Of a stretch of DNA of 64,000 bases, positions 8,842 to 20,204 are shown piece after piece. Where the stretch lies: assembly GCA_903872345.1 (NCBI GenBank), contig CAIQKM010000136.1:37174-101173 (forward strand), given 5' to 3'. Position numbers and translations under genes: made by a program. Every line of letters begins with the position of its first letter. The stretch's first letter is position 1. Under the pieces are notes generated by a model that was given only the letters and a program-made list of their open reading frames with translations, was not told the origin of the DNA and made no database searches. The DNA comes from an uncultured Verrucomicrobia subdivision 3 bacterium (GTDB taxonomy: Bacteria > Verrucomicrobiota > Verrucomicrobiia > Limisphaerales > UBA11358).

Positions 8842-11800
8842 ATGAAGACTCGAAAATACATTTTGGTCGCCGGCCTGTTCGCAATGGTCGGGTTGATGGC
8901 GCGCGCCGGCGTCACCATCACGGTGGGGCACGTTGGCAACGATGATGCCCGGCCCGGATTTAAGCTCCCCAACGTACCGCCTCCGGCACCGGCGAACGCC
9001 GCCCGGAACGCGAAGGTGGAGATTGTGGACGGTGACAGCGATCCGGCCGGTGGTGGCGTGGACCGGTTGACGGATGGGCAGCTTCCCGGGCAGGCCGATG
9101 ATCCCGAGCAGAATTTCTTCTTCAACGCCGGGTCACCGGGCGGACGTTTGCGCTTCGACCTCGGCAGTGTCCAAACCGTCCGCCAGGTAAACACCTATTC
9201 GTGGCATCCGGGTATGCGCGGCCCGCAGGTGTACGATCTCTATGCCAGCACTGGCACCGCCGCCGACTTTAATATTGCCCCCCAATTGGGCACGGACCCG
9301 GCCATGTGTGGCTGGCGTTTGGTGGCCCGGGTGGATACCACGTCGCCCAACGCCAGCGAGAATGGCGGACAATACGGTGTGAGCATCGCCGACACGGATG
9401 GCGCCTTGGGTAAATACCGTTACCTGCTGTTTGATGTGAGTCGCACCGAGGAGGCCGATGGTTTTGGCAATACTTTTTACAGCGAGATTAACGTGATCGC
9501 CAGTGGGACTCCGGCGGCACCGGCGGCCGTGGCCAAGGCGATTCCGTCCGCTCCCATCGATGAGTCGCTGCCCATCGTGGGCACGGACGCGCATGGACAT
9601 GCTTACCCCGGTGCTACCGTTCCCTTTGGTATGGTCCAGCTCAGTCCGGATACCACCACCCAAGGCTGGGATGGCAGTTCGGGTTATCATTATCGGGATT
9701 CAACCATTCTTGGTTTCAGTCACACTCATTTGAGCGGCACCGGCTGCGGTTGTCTGGGCGACGTCCTGTTGATGCCCACCGTCGGCCCGGTCCGGCTCGA
9801 TGCCGGTACGTCGGGGCAGGGGTATGCCTCGCGTTTCTCGCACGATCAGGAGCACGCCACACCCGGCAGTTACGCCGTGTTCCTCCAAGACCCGAAAGTG
9901 GCCGTGGAACTGACCGCCTCCGCCCGTTGCGGTTTCCACAAGTACACTTTCCCCGCCTCCGATCAGTCGCACATCATTTTGGATCTGGTGCACAGTGTCG
10001 GCAACGATCCGGTGGATGCCTCACTTCAGGTCGAGGGCAATGACACCATCAGCGGCTATCGCTTTTCAAACGGTTGGGGCGGCCGGCGTGCCATCTATTT
10101 TGTGATGCAATTTTCCCGGCCGTTCGACTCCTTCAGCCTGGAGCAGGACGGCACCTTGCTGGCCAATGGGGTTCGTGCATCCCATGCCCGGAACGTCAAA
10201 GGCTACGTCAGCTACAAGACGACTGCCGGCGAGGCGGTGCTGGTCAAAGTCGGCATTTCCGGCACCGGCATTGACGGGGCACGCAAAAATCTGGCGGCCG
10301 AAATTCCCGGCTGGAATTTCAATTCGGTTCGGTCCGCCGCCATCAAGCAATGGCAGCAGGTGTTCAACTCCGTTCAGGTTCAGTCGTTTGATCCGCACGT
10401 GCGCGCCACTTTCTATGCCAATCTGTATTTATCCTGCCTGGCCCCGACAATCTTTAATGACGTGGATGGCACCTATCGCGGTTATGATCATCAAAATCAT
10501 GCCGGAACCAACTTTCAAAACTACACCACATTTTCCATCTGGGACATCTACCGCGCCGAATGGCCGTTACTTACCCTGCTTCATCCGGGCCGGGTCAATG
10601 ACATGGTGCAATCCATGCTCGCCGAATATAACGAACTGGGCCAGCACACCACGCCCATCTGGCCGCTGTGCGCCAATGAAACTTGGTGCATGATCGGCTA
10701 CCACTCGGTGGACATGATCGCCCAGGCCTATTTCGCCGGGTTCCGCGGTTTCGATGTCGAGGCTGCCTACCAAGCCATGCGCGACACTGCCATGCAGAAT
10801 CGCAACGGCCTGCGCACGTACAAGGAATCCGGCTATGTCGCCTCCCGACCGGGCGCGGCGGCCACGTCCTGCACCATCGAATATTCGTTCGATGACTGGT
10901 GCATTGCGCGGCTCGCCGAGACCTTGAACAAGCCGGAGGACGCCCAACTGTTTTACCGGCGCGCCGCGAACTACCGGAACCTGTTTGACCGCACCACGGG
11001 TTTCTTCCGGGGCCGGAAAGCCGGCGGCGTCTGGCGTTCTCCCTTTGTCACCAACGCGCTGGTGGGCGATGAATACACGGAAGCCGATGCCTGGCAGTAT
11101 GCCTTCGCCATCCAGCAGGATGTCCCCGGCATGATTTCGCTCTACGGCGGCGATCAGGGCTTTGTGCAAAAGCTGGATGCCCTCTTTGCCGCCGATTCTT
11201 TTATCCGCACCAGCATACCCGACATCAGCGGCCTGATCGGTCAATACTCGCAGGGGGACGAACAATGCCACCATGTCGCCTACCTCTACGATTACGCCGG
11301 GGTGCCCGCGAAAACCCAGCAGCATGTGCGTGAAGTCATGGCCACGCTGTATGACGACACCCCCGCCGGCCAGTGCGGCAATGTGGATTGCGGCCAAATG
11401 GCTGCCTGGTATGTGTTCAGCGCCCTCGGGTTTTATCCCCTGAACCCGGACAGCGGCGTCTATGCCATCGGCAGTCCGGTGGTGACCAAGGCCGTTGTTC
11501 ATCTGGACCGGGACATGTATCACGGTCGCACTTTCACCGTCATCGCCCGGAATAATAACGCCACAAATATTTACATTCAATCCGCCACCTTGAATGGCAC
11601 CCCGCTGACCAAGCCCTGGCTCACCACGGCGCAGATTACCGCCGGTGGCACGCTCGTGTTTGAGATGGGTTCGCAGCCCAATCTGGCCTGGGGCGCAGCT
11701 CCGGCGGACCGTCCGCCGGCCACCATGCCGGCGGGTTTCATTTATCCGGCTTTGCCCGCTCCGGCTGCGGATCAACCGGCGAAATTGTCGCTGCCCATCC

Positions 11801-12942
11801 ATGTGGTGTGCGGCAGTGATGAACCGGTGGGCGAATTCGTACCCGACCCGGAGGTGGTTCCCGCCGGCATGAACCATGCTGATGCGACCATTGACACCAG
11901 CGCGGCGCACGCCGCGCCGGCGGCGGTGTATCAGAGTGAATGCTATGGGCAGGATTTCGCCTTCAACTTTCCGGTGCCGGCCGGGCAACGTTATTTGGTG
12001 CGCCTGCATTTTGCCGAAATCTTCGACAACGGCGCGGGCTCCCGCCTCGAAAACATTCAGATTAACGCCAAACCAGTGCTGACCCGGTTTGATATTTTTG
12101 CCGTCGCCGGCGGCCTGAATAAAGCCGTTGTCCGGGAATTTCCCGACATAGTTCCGGACGCCCAGGGCAAAATTGTCATTCGCGTCGCCGCCGCTTCGGA
12201 TAGTCCCGATCAAAATGCCAAGATCTGCGGCATTGAAATTCTGCCGGCGGGCGGCATTCCGCCGTCGCAATTTACCGTCAAGACGGCGGATGGCAAATGT
12301 GACATTACCATCAACACCGCTGCCGCGCCGGAATTGCAAGCCTGGGCGCACGACCGGCTCGCCCCCGTGCTGGCGGAGCAGTATCCCAAGATCGTGGCAA
12401 TTCTGCCCAGCGCAAGTTTCACCGCCCCGGATCATTTTAGCATCACGCTCAAACCCATGGATGGCGTGGCCTTCACCGCCGGCAATCGCGTCGTGGCCAA
12501 TTCGGTCTGGCTGAAATCCGAGCTGAAGGGTGAAGCCATCGGTTCACTCGTACACGAAGCCGTGCATGTTGTCCAGCAAGTGGGCGGTCATGGCGGGGAA
12601 AATCCCGGCTGGATTATCGAGGGCACCGCCGATTACATCCGCTGGTTCAAGTATGAACCGCAGAGCCACGGAGCCGACCTCGTCTGGCTGCGCCGGTTGC
12701 GGCATTTTTCCGGACACTATGACGACAGCTACCGGATCACCGCCAACTTCCTCAACTGGGTGTCCGAAAAATATGATCCCAACATTGTCACGCAATTGAA
12801 CGCCGCCATGCGCGAAGGCACTTATGACGCCAGTCTGTGGTCGCACTTCACCGGCAAAACCGCGCCCGAACTTGGCGCCGAATGGAAGGCCGACATCGAA
12901 GCGCAACTTGCGCCGACGAAAGCGTCCGCCCCGGAAAAATAG
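8842..12942 (+). CDS. Fusion protein: discoidin-like, GH92 mannosidase, malectin and basic-secretory-protein (HExxH) domains
   Basis: 1366 residues with a signal peptide (about 1-22). Order: a beta-sandwich resembling a discoidin/F5-8C domain (about 55-215); GH92 mannosidase (about 242-945) with GDEQCHH (acid E807) and CGNVDCGQM (D849); a malectin-type carbohydrate-binding domain (about 985-1135, motifs YQSECYG and VRLHFAEIF); and a C-terminal domain (about 1143-1350) of the plant basic secretory protein family with HEAVH at 1238-1242, an HExxH zinc site. The first acidic residue of the GH92 GN(D/E)DC motif is V848 here, against D658 in the neighbouring enzyme. The combination suggests binding a glycoprotein, trimming mannose and perhaps clipping the peptide, but protease activity of the last domain is inference. 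There is no frameshift and no gap between domains. Confidence 0.88.
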   Translation: MKTRKYILVAGLFAMVGLMARAGVTITVGHVGNDDARPGFKLPNVPPPAPANAARNAKVEIVDGDSDPAGGGVDRLTDGQLPGQADDPEQNFFFNAGSPGGRLRFDLGSVQTVRQVNTYSWHPGMRGPQVYDLYASTGTAADFNIAPQLGTDPAMCGWRLVARVDTTSPNASENGGQYGVSIADTDGALGKYRYLLFDVSRTEEADGFGNTFYSEINVIASGTPAAPAAVAKAIPSAPIDESLPIVGTDAHGHAYPGATVPFGMVQLSPDTTTQGWDGSSGYHYRDSTILGFSHTHLSGTGCGCLGDVLLMPTVGPVRLDAGTSGQGYASRFSHDQEHATPGSYAVFLQDPKVAVELTASARCGFHKYTFPASDQSHIILDLVHSVGNDPVDASLQVEGNDTISGYRFSNGWGGRRAIYFVMQFSRPFDSFSLEQDGTLLANGVRASHARNVKGYVSYKTTAGEAVLVKVGISGTGIDGARKNLAAEIPGWNFNSVRSAAIKQWQQVFNSVQVQSFDPHVRATFYANLYLSCLAPTIFNDVDGTYRGYDHQNHAGTNFQNYTTFSIWDIYRAEWPLLTLLHPGRVNDMVQSMLAEYNELGQHTTPIWPLCANETWCMIGYHSVDMIAQAYFAGFRGFDVEAAYQAMRDTAMQNRNGLRTYKESGYVASRPGAAATSCTIEYSFDDWCIARLAETLNKPEDAQLFYRRAANYRNLFDRTTGFFRGRKAGGVWRSPFVTNALVGDEYTEADAWQYAFAIQQDVPGMISLYGGDQGFVQKLDALFAADSFIRTSIPDISGLIGQYSQGDEQCHHVAYLYDYAGVPAKTQQHVREVMATLYDDTPAGQCGNVDCGQMAAWYVFSALGFYPLNPDSGVYAIGSPVVTKAVVHLDRDMYHGRTFTVIARNNNATNIYIQSATLNGTPLTKPWLTTAQITAGGTLVFEMGSQPNLAWGAAPADRPPATMPAGFIYPALPAPAADQPAKLSLPIHVVCGSDEPVGEFVPDPEVVPAGMNHADATIDTSAAHAAPAAVYQSECYGQDFAFNFPVPAGQRYLVRLHFAEIFDNGAGSRLENIQINAKPVLTRFDIFAVAGGLNKAVVREFPDIVPDAQGKIVIRVAAASDSPDQNAKICGIEILPAGGIPPSQFTVKTADGKCDITINTAAAPELQAWAHDRLAPVLAEQYPKIVAILPSASFTAPDHFSITLKPMDGVAFTAGNRVVANSVWLKSELKGEAIGSLVHEAVHVVQQVGGHGGENPGWIIEGTADYIRWFKYEPQSHGADLVWLRRLRHFSGHYDDSYRITANFLNWVSEKYDPNIVTQLNAAMREGTYDASLWSHFTGKTAPELGAEWKADIEAQLAPTKASAPEK

Positions 12943-13012
12943 ACCAATGATGGGAAAGTTTGGAGTTCCGGCTTCAGCCGGTTCCCCGTCCCTGTCGCAT
13001 TGGTGAAACGCC
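12943..13012. terminator. Hairpin region between convergent GH92-fusion and rdgB genes
   Basis: The 70-base gap between convergent genes holds nested inverted repeats: a 6-bp GC stem (12968-12973 with 12976-12981) inside a wider ACCAATG/CATTGGT pair near 12943 and 12998. No T-run follows, so termination in both directions is only plausible. Confidence 0.4.
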
Positions 13013-13663
13013 CTATTTCAGAAATTCTTTCAGCTTCACCAGCGCATGGGCGCGGTGGCTGATGCGGTCTTTCACGGACTCACCGAGTTCCGCAAAGGAT
13101 TCGGTGAAACCATTCGGCACAAATAGCGGGTCATAGCCAAAACCATGCCGGCCGCTGGCGACGGTCTGTATGCGCCCTTCGCAGGCGCCATCAAAACATT
13201 CAACGTTCTGGATTCTCAATTTCTGATCGGCCGGATGCGCGAGCGCCAGCACGCAGCGGAAACGCGCGGTGCGTTTTTCCGGCGGCAGGTCGCCGAGCAG
13301 GCGCAGGAGTTTGGCATTGTTTTCGGCGTCAGGGGAATTACCTGGGTGACCGGTATCGAGCGCGGCGAAACGGGCGGAATAAACGCCGGGCGCACCGTTC
13401 AGGGCATCCACTTCCAAACCCGAATCATCGGCCAGCACGTAAAACGCGCCGGGATCCAATTCGAGCGTCCAGTTTTTGGCCAGCCACAGGGCGATTTCAA
13501 ACGCTTTCTTCGCGGCGTTGCCGGCAAAGGTATCGGCATCCTCCACCACGGGCGGCGCGGCGGGAAAGTCGTTCAGGGTCAGGTAAAGATGGCGGCTCCC
13601 GAGGATGGCGCGAATCTCGGCGGTCTTATGTTGGTTGCGGGTGGCAAGCAGCAGCGTTTTCAT
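13013..13663 (-). CDS. rdgB: Non-canonical purine NTP pyrophosphatase (RdgB/HAM1 family)
   Basis: 216 residues if started at the ATG at 13663, giving MKTLLLATRNQHKTAEI. This is the family's normal N-terminus, so the 50 extra in-frame upstream codons are rejected. Family motifs: TRNQHKTAEI (substrate loop), DTFAGNAAKKA, ADDSGLEVDALNGAPGVYSA and the C-terminal GFGYDPLFVP. The enzyme hydrolyses ITP, dITP and XTP to monophosphates plus pyrophosphate in the cytosol, keeping deaminated purines out of DNA and RNA. It is divergent from the GH27 gene, with 74 bases between the starts, and appears monocistronic. Confidence 0.95.
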   Translation of the reverse strand: MKTLLLATRNQHKTAEIRAILGSRHLYLTLNDFPAAPPVVEDADTFAGNAAKKAFEIALWLAKNWTLELDPGAFYVLADDSGLEVDALNGAPGVYSARFAALDTGHPGNSPDAENNAKLLRLLGDLPPEKRTARFRCVLALAHPADQKLRIQNVECFDGACEGRIQTVASGRHGFGYDPLFVPNGFTESFAELGESVKDRISHRAHALVKLKEFLK

Positions 13664-13737
13664 GCGCGGGGAGAATACCACAAAATATCGGTCAGGCGAG
13701 CTTGACAGCGGAAATTTCTGTACGGCAAACTCATGGG

Positions 13738-15792
13738 ATGAAATCAAAACGAATGGGCCGGGGGCGTGTGCTTCCCGGGGGTAACGCATGGATGATTTCC
13801 GTGCTGGCTTCACTCGCGGTCGCTTCGGCTTCCGCCGACACCGTTTGGCTGGATAGTCTGAACGTCGGCCTCGCTACGCAAGGGTATGGTGAACCGCACA
13901 AGAACGTCACGGTAGATGGCCACAAACTGACCATGGGCGGCAAGACGTTCGATCATGGTTTCGGCACCCATGCCGAGAGTCATCTGCAACTCAATCTGGC
14001 CGGCGGCAGCACCGCATTCACCGCCACCGTCGGCGTGGATGACGAAGTGGGCGATGGCCAGGGCAGCGTGGAATTCATCGTCAAAGGCGATGGCAAAGCG
14101 CTCTGGCAAAGCGGTGTTCTGCACAAGGGCGATGCCGCGAAGGCTGTCTCCGTGGATCTGGCCGGAGTGAAAACCCTCGTGCTTGAAGTGACGGATGGCG
14201 GCGACGGCATCGATTTCGACCATGCCGACTGGGCCGACGCCAAGTTTGAAACCACCGGCGCCGCGCCCGTGGCGGTTGCCGCCGAGGCAGTCGCGGCTGT
14301 GGCCCCGTACATTTTGACCCCGCCGGAAGCCGCCACACCGCGCATCAATGGTCCGAATGTTTTTGGCGTGCGTCCCGGTTCGCCGTTTCTGTACACCATT
14401 CCCGCTACCGGCGAACGGCCGATGAAGTTTTCCGCCAAGGGTCTGCCCTCCGGCCTGAAGCTGGACCGCAAGACCGGCCAGATTACCGGCAGCTTGAAGA
14501 CGAAGGGCGAATTCAACGTCACCCTCGGCGCCAAGAATGACCTCGGCCAGGATGCCAAGAAATTCCGCATTGTCTGTGGTGATCAGATCGCGCTCACTCC
14601 GCAGATGGGCTGGAACAGTTGGAACTGCTTTGCCAATGCCGTGTCCGCCGACCGCGTGAAACGCGCCGCCGATGCCATGGTTAAGAGCGGCCTCATCAAC
14701 CACGGCTGGACCTATATCAACATTGATGACTTCTGGGAAAATCATCGCGATTCCAAGGATCCGACGCTGCATGGTGAATTCCGTGACGCCCAAGGCAACA
14801 TTGTGCCCAACGTCCGTTTCCCCGACATGGCCGGACTGTCCAGCTATGTGCATGGCCTGGGCCTGAAGATCGGTCTTTACTCCTCGCCCGGACCGTGGAC
14901 CTGCGGCGGTTGCACCGCGAGCTGGCAGCATGAACAGCAGGATGCCCAGACCTACGCCAAGTGGGGTTTTGATTATTTGAAGTACGACTGGTGCAGCTAC
15001 GGCAGCATTGCCGATGGCGAGGATCCCACGGCCAAGAACGTTCCGCTTTGGGGCAAAAAAGCCAAGGATGACGCCGGTGCCATCTATCCCTACACGGTCA
15101 TGGGCAAATATCTCCGTGAACAAAATCGCGACATTCTCTTCAGCCTGTGCCAGTACGGCATGGCGGATGTTTGGAAATGGGGCGCAACGGTGAACGGCAA
15201 TTCCTGGCGCACCACCGGCGACATCACCGACACGTGGCGCAGCATGAGCGGCATCGGTTTCAAGCAGGACAAGGCGGCGCCGTATGCCGGTCCCGGCCAT
15301 TGGAATGATCCGGACATGCTCATTGTCGGCCAGGTCGGCTGGGGCCATCTGCATCCCACGCGGCTGACGCCGGATGAACAGTACACGCACATCAGTCTCT
15401 GGTGCCTGCTTTCCGCGCCGCTGCTGATCGGCTGCGACATGGAGCAATTTGATGCCTTCACCCTGAGCCTCCTGAGCAACGACGAAGTGCTCGCGCTCGA
15501 TCAGGACGCCCTCGGCAAGGAAGCGCAGACCGTGCTGAAGATTGACAACATTTCGATCTATGAAAAAGAACTGGAAGACGGCAGCCGCGCGCTGGGCTTC
15601 TTCAATCTTGGAACCGCGCCGGTGACGCTCGACTTCAATCAGCTTGCCCAGCTCGGTTTCAAAGGCAATCAGCAGGTGCGTGATTTGTGGCGGCAGAAGG
15701 ATGTGACCGTGGTGGATGCCGCCACCGGTTCACTGCCGCTCACCGTGCCGGCGCACGGCGTGGTGCTCTACAAGCTTACAACGGTGAAATAA
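13738..15792 (+). CDS. Secreted alpha-galactosidase, GH27, with NPCBM and Ig-like domains
   Basis: 684 residues from the ATG at 13738; a TTG at 13702 would add 12 residues but leaves a worse signal peptide. After the signal (about 1-33, ending ASASA) comes an NPCBM-type carbohydrate-binding domain (about 35-178; VGLATQGYGEPHKN, FDHGFGTHAES). Next is a putative Ig-like domain (about 200-280), then the GH27 barrel beginning LTPQMGWNSWNCFA. The nucleophile is D417 in LKYDWCSYG and the predicted acid/base is D495 in TTGDITDTWRS. A beta-domain ends the protein. It should remove terminal alpha-galactose (or alpha-N-acetylgalactosamine) with retention of configuration. It is followed 20 bases on by a strong terminator. 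Confidence 0.94.
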   Translation: MKSKRMGRGRVLPGGNAWMISVLASLAVASASADTVWLDSLNVGLATQGYGEPHKNVTVDGHKLTMGGKTFDHGFGTHAESHLQLNLAGGSTAFTATVGVDDEVGDGQGSVEFIVKGDGKALWQSGVLHKGDAAKAVSVDLAGVKTLVLEVTDGGDGIDFDHADWADAKFETTGAAPVAVAAEAVAAVAPYILTPPEAATPRINGPNVFGVRPGSPFLYTIPATGERPMKFSAKGLPSGLKLDRKTGQITGSLKTKGEFNVTLGAKNDLGQDAKKFRIVCGDQIALTPQMGWNSWNCFANAVSADRVKRAADAMVKSGLINHGWTYINIDDFWENHRDSKDPTLHGEFRDAQGNIVPNVRFPDMAGLSSYVHGLGLKIGLYSSPGPWTCGGCTASWQHEQQDAQTYAKWGFDYLKYDWCSYGSIADGEDPTAKNVPLWGKKAKDDAGAIYPYTVMGKYLREQNRDILFSLCQYGMADVWKWGATVNGNSWRTTGDITDTWRSMSGIGFKQDKAAPYAGPGHWNDPDMLIVGQVGWGHLHPTRLTPDEQYTHISLWCLLSAPLLIGCDMEQFDAFTLSLLSNDEVLALDQDALGKEAQTVLKIDNISIYEKELEDGSRALGFFNLGTAPVTLDFNQLAQLGFKGNQQVRDLWRQKDVTVVDAATGSLPLTVPAHGVVLYKLTTVK

Positions 15793-15811
15793 GCGGCCGT
15801 TAAATTAAAAC

Positions 15812-15847
15812 AAAACCGCCCGCGATTGACATCGCGGGCGGTTTTTT
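15812..15847. terminator. Bidirectional Rho-independent terminator between the GH27 gene and secA
   Basis: A perfect 14-bp stem (15812-15825 with 15832-15845, loop of six bases) ends in a T-run on the plus strand. On the minus strand it is followed by TTTTGTTTTAATTT. It therefore serves both convergent genes. Confidence 0.92.
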
Positions 15848-15865
15848 GTTTTTCAAATTGCCGGC

Positions 15866-18931
<3,066 letters not shown>

Positions 18932-19049
18932 AAGGTCCTCTGTATACTGGTTAAAATGGACAGACACGCTACGCTAACGGAGGCATAGCGTCAAAACGAA
19001 TCGCATTCGCATAGATTACGTTGGCACCGGTGCGGGCGGATGTTGGGCT

Positions 19050-19750
19050 TTAACGCAAAGGCGCGGAGTCGCAAAGGCGCAAAGGGGGAATTCCGGGGAG
19101 AGATGCCGATTGCTGGTTGGCAGATTTGGTGGTTGCTGCGCCCGGGGACGCGCGCGCTCTGGAAATTTGGCGTTTGCCTTGATTAGACACGATAAGCCTT
19201 GATTGCTGGGTTTTTTGCCTTGATTAGGCTTGATGGCGGGGGACATCGGGAACGGTTCCCGGATTTCGGTGATCGGGAAGGCAGGGGGCGGGAACCGCGA
19301 AATACGCGAAACACGCGAAAGGGGGGACAGGACAGTTTGATTTGGTTTGATTTGCCTTGATTGCTGGGGAAAGCATCAGGTTTTGTGTCTCGGCTCTCGG
19401 ATTTCGGAGACCGGGAAGGCAGTGGAAGGGATAACCGCGAAATACGCAAAACACGCGAAAATGGGATTTTGACCGTTTGCCTTGATTTGCCTTGATGAGG
19501 CACAATTGCTGGGGTTTCTGCCTTGATTGGCGACAGGGGGCGCAAACGGGGATTGATTGGTGATGACGCTCGCCCTCACCTGTGTCCTCTCCCCCAGGAG
19601 AGGATTTCTCCTTGGTAAACGTTTTGCCATCCGTCTGCCGGTCCGCCCAATCCAGCGGGTGGTTGGCTGAATGGACGGCTGTTTGAAAATATGGCGTTTG
19701 CCTTGATTTGCCTTGATAAGGTTTGATGCCGGGAATTTCAAATCTCAAAT
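19050..19750. repeat. Modular field of dispersed intergenic repeats
   Basis: Several short modules recur. (a) A CAAAGGCG-type run at 19053-19086. (b) GTTGCTGCGCCCGGGGACG at 19133-19151, also present at 63199-63217. (c) TTTGCCTTGATT-like units, about ten copies, at 19176-19235, 19330-19365, 19476-19535 and 19699-19730. (d) GGATTTCGG...GGGAAGGCA at 19261 and 19399, also near 63121-63150. (e) ACCGCGAAATACGC...ACACGCGAAA at 19294 and 19434. (f) A CTCTCCCCCAGGAGAG hairpin near 19587. Spacing is irregular, so this is not a CRISPR. Confidence 0.75.
19259..19535. repeat. Tandem pair of 138-140 bp composite repeat units
   Basis: Unit 1 starts at 19261 and unit 2 at 19399. Each runs GGATTTCGG..GGGAAGGCA, then ACCGCGAAATACGC, then a TTTGATTT/TTGCCTTGATT block, then ATTGCTGGGG. 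The two copies are offset by 138-140 bases and share most positions. Confidence 0.7.
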
Positions 19751-20204
19751 TTGAGATTTCAAATTGACCGAGCTCCGTGCGAAGGCGGGTGCCGGGATGG
19801 GGCAACGAAAAACCGTGCCGGACGGGCGCGCCAAGGTGGGGCGGGTCAACCGGGCGCAAGTTTGGCCGTGACGGTAAGTTTACCATGTAAACCTCCAGCG
19901 GGTTAATATAGCACGGGTTTTGAAATGTCAAATGAGTGGGCGGGAATTTTTTGGGCGCAGTTTGTGTCATTGCCCCCGTTTTCCAACTGACCGGAGCGCG
20001 GCATTTGCGTTTATCTGCAAATCTTGATTACCGACCTGCCTGCCTGATACGCTTTGTCCATCATTGAACTTGCCGTGAACTGGGTAGCCGTAACCGCCAT
20101 GGTGTGGAAGGGTTCGGCCGGGTCGATGAATTATAACGTAATCACTTAAGTTGGAGTCTCGTTATCTCGTCTCCTACGGGCTGTGGGTAAGCATGGAATG
20201 AATT

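Larger units (their letters stand above)
18932..20204. other. Gene-free region between secA and the GH2 gene
   Basis: About 1.27 kb lies between divergent genes. The part next to secA and the part from about 19.9 kb to 20.2 kb should hold the two promoters, but I see no clear consensus. The middle (19.05-19.75 kb) is made of short dispersed and tandem repeats. Reading frames through it on the minus strand encode repeated NQGK and FRVFRVFRG strings, which are translations of the repeats and not genes. Confidence 0.7.

Noticed and set aside
10567..12435. 622-codon open frame antisense to the GH92 fusion
   Set aside because: Shadow of a high-GC gene with clear domains on the plus strand.
13702..13731. 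TTGACA at 13702 as a -35 box for the GH27 gene
   Set aside because: No acceptable -10 hexamer at 16-18 bases; the best candidate (CAAACT) would leave only a few bases before the ATG.
13810..15447. 545-codon open frame antisense to the GH27 gene
   Set aside because: No motif or signal; the plus-strand GH27 catalytic residues are complete.
19170..19740. Possible CRISPR array
   Set aside because: The repeated words are only about 12 bases, spacing is irregular, copies vary, and no cas gene is in the window.
19224..19970. 248-codon minus-strand frame with NQGK and FRVFRVFRG strings
   Set aside because: The strings are translations of the DNA repeat modules; other frames give similar repeats and there is no start context.
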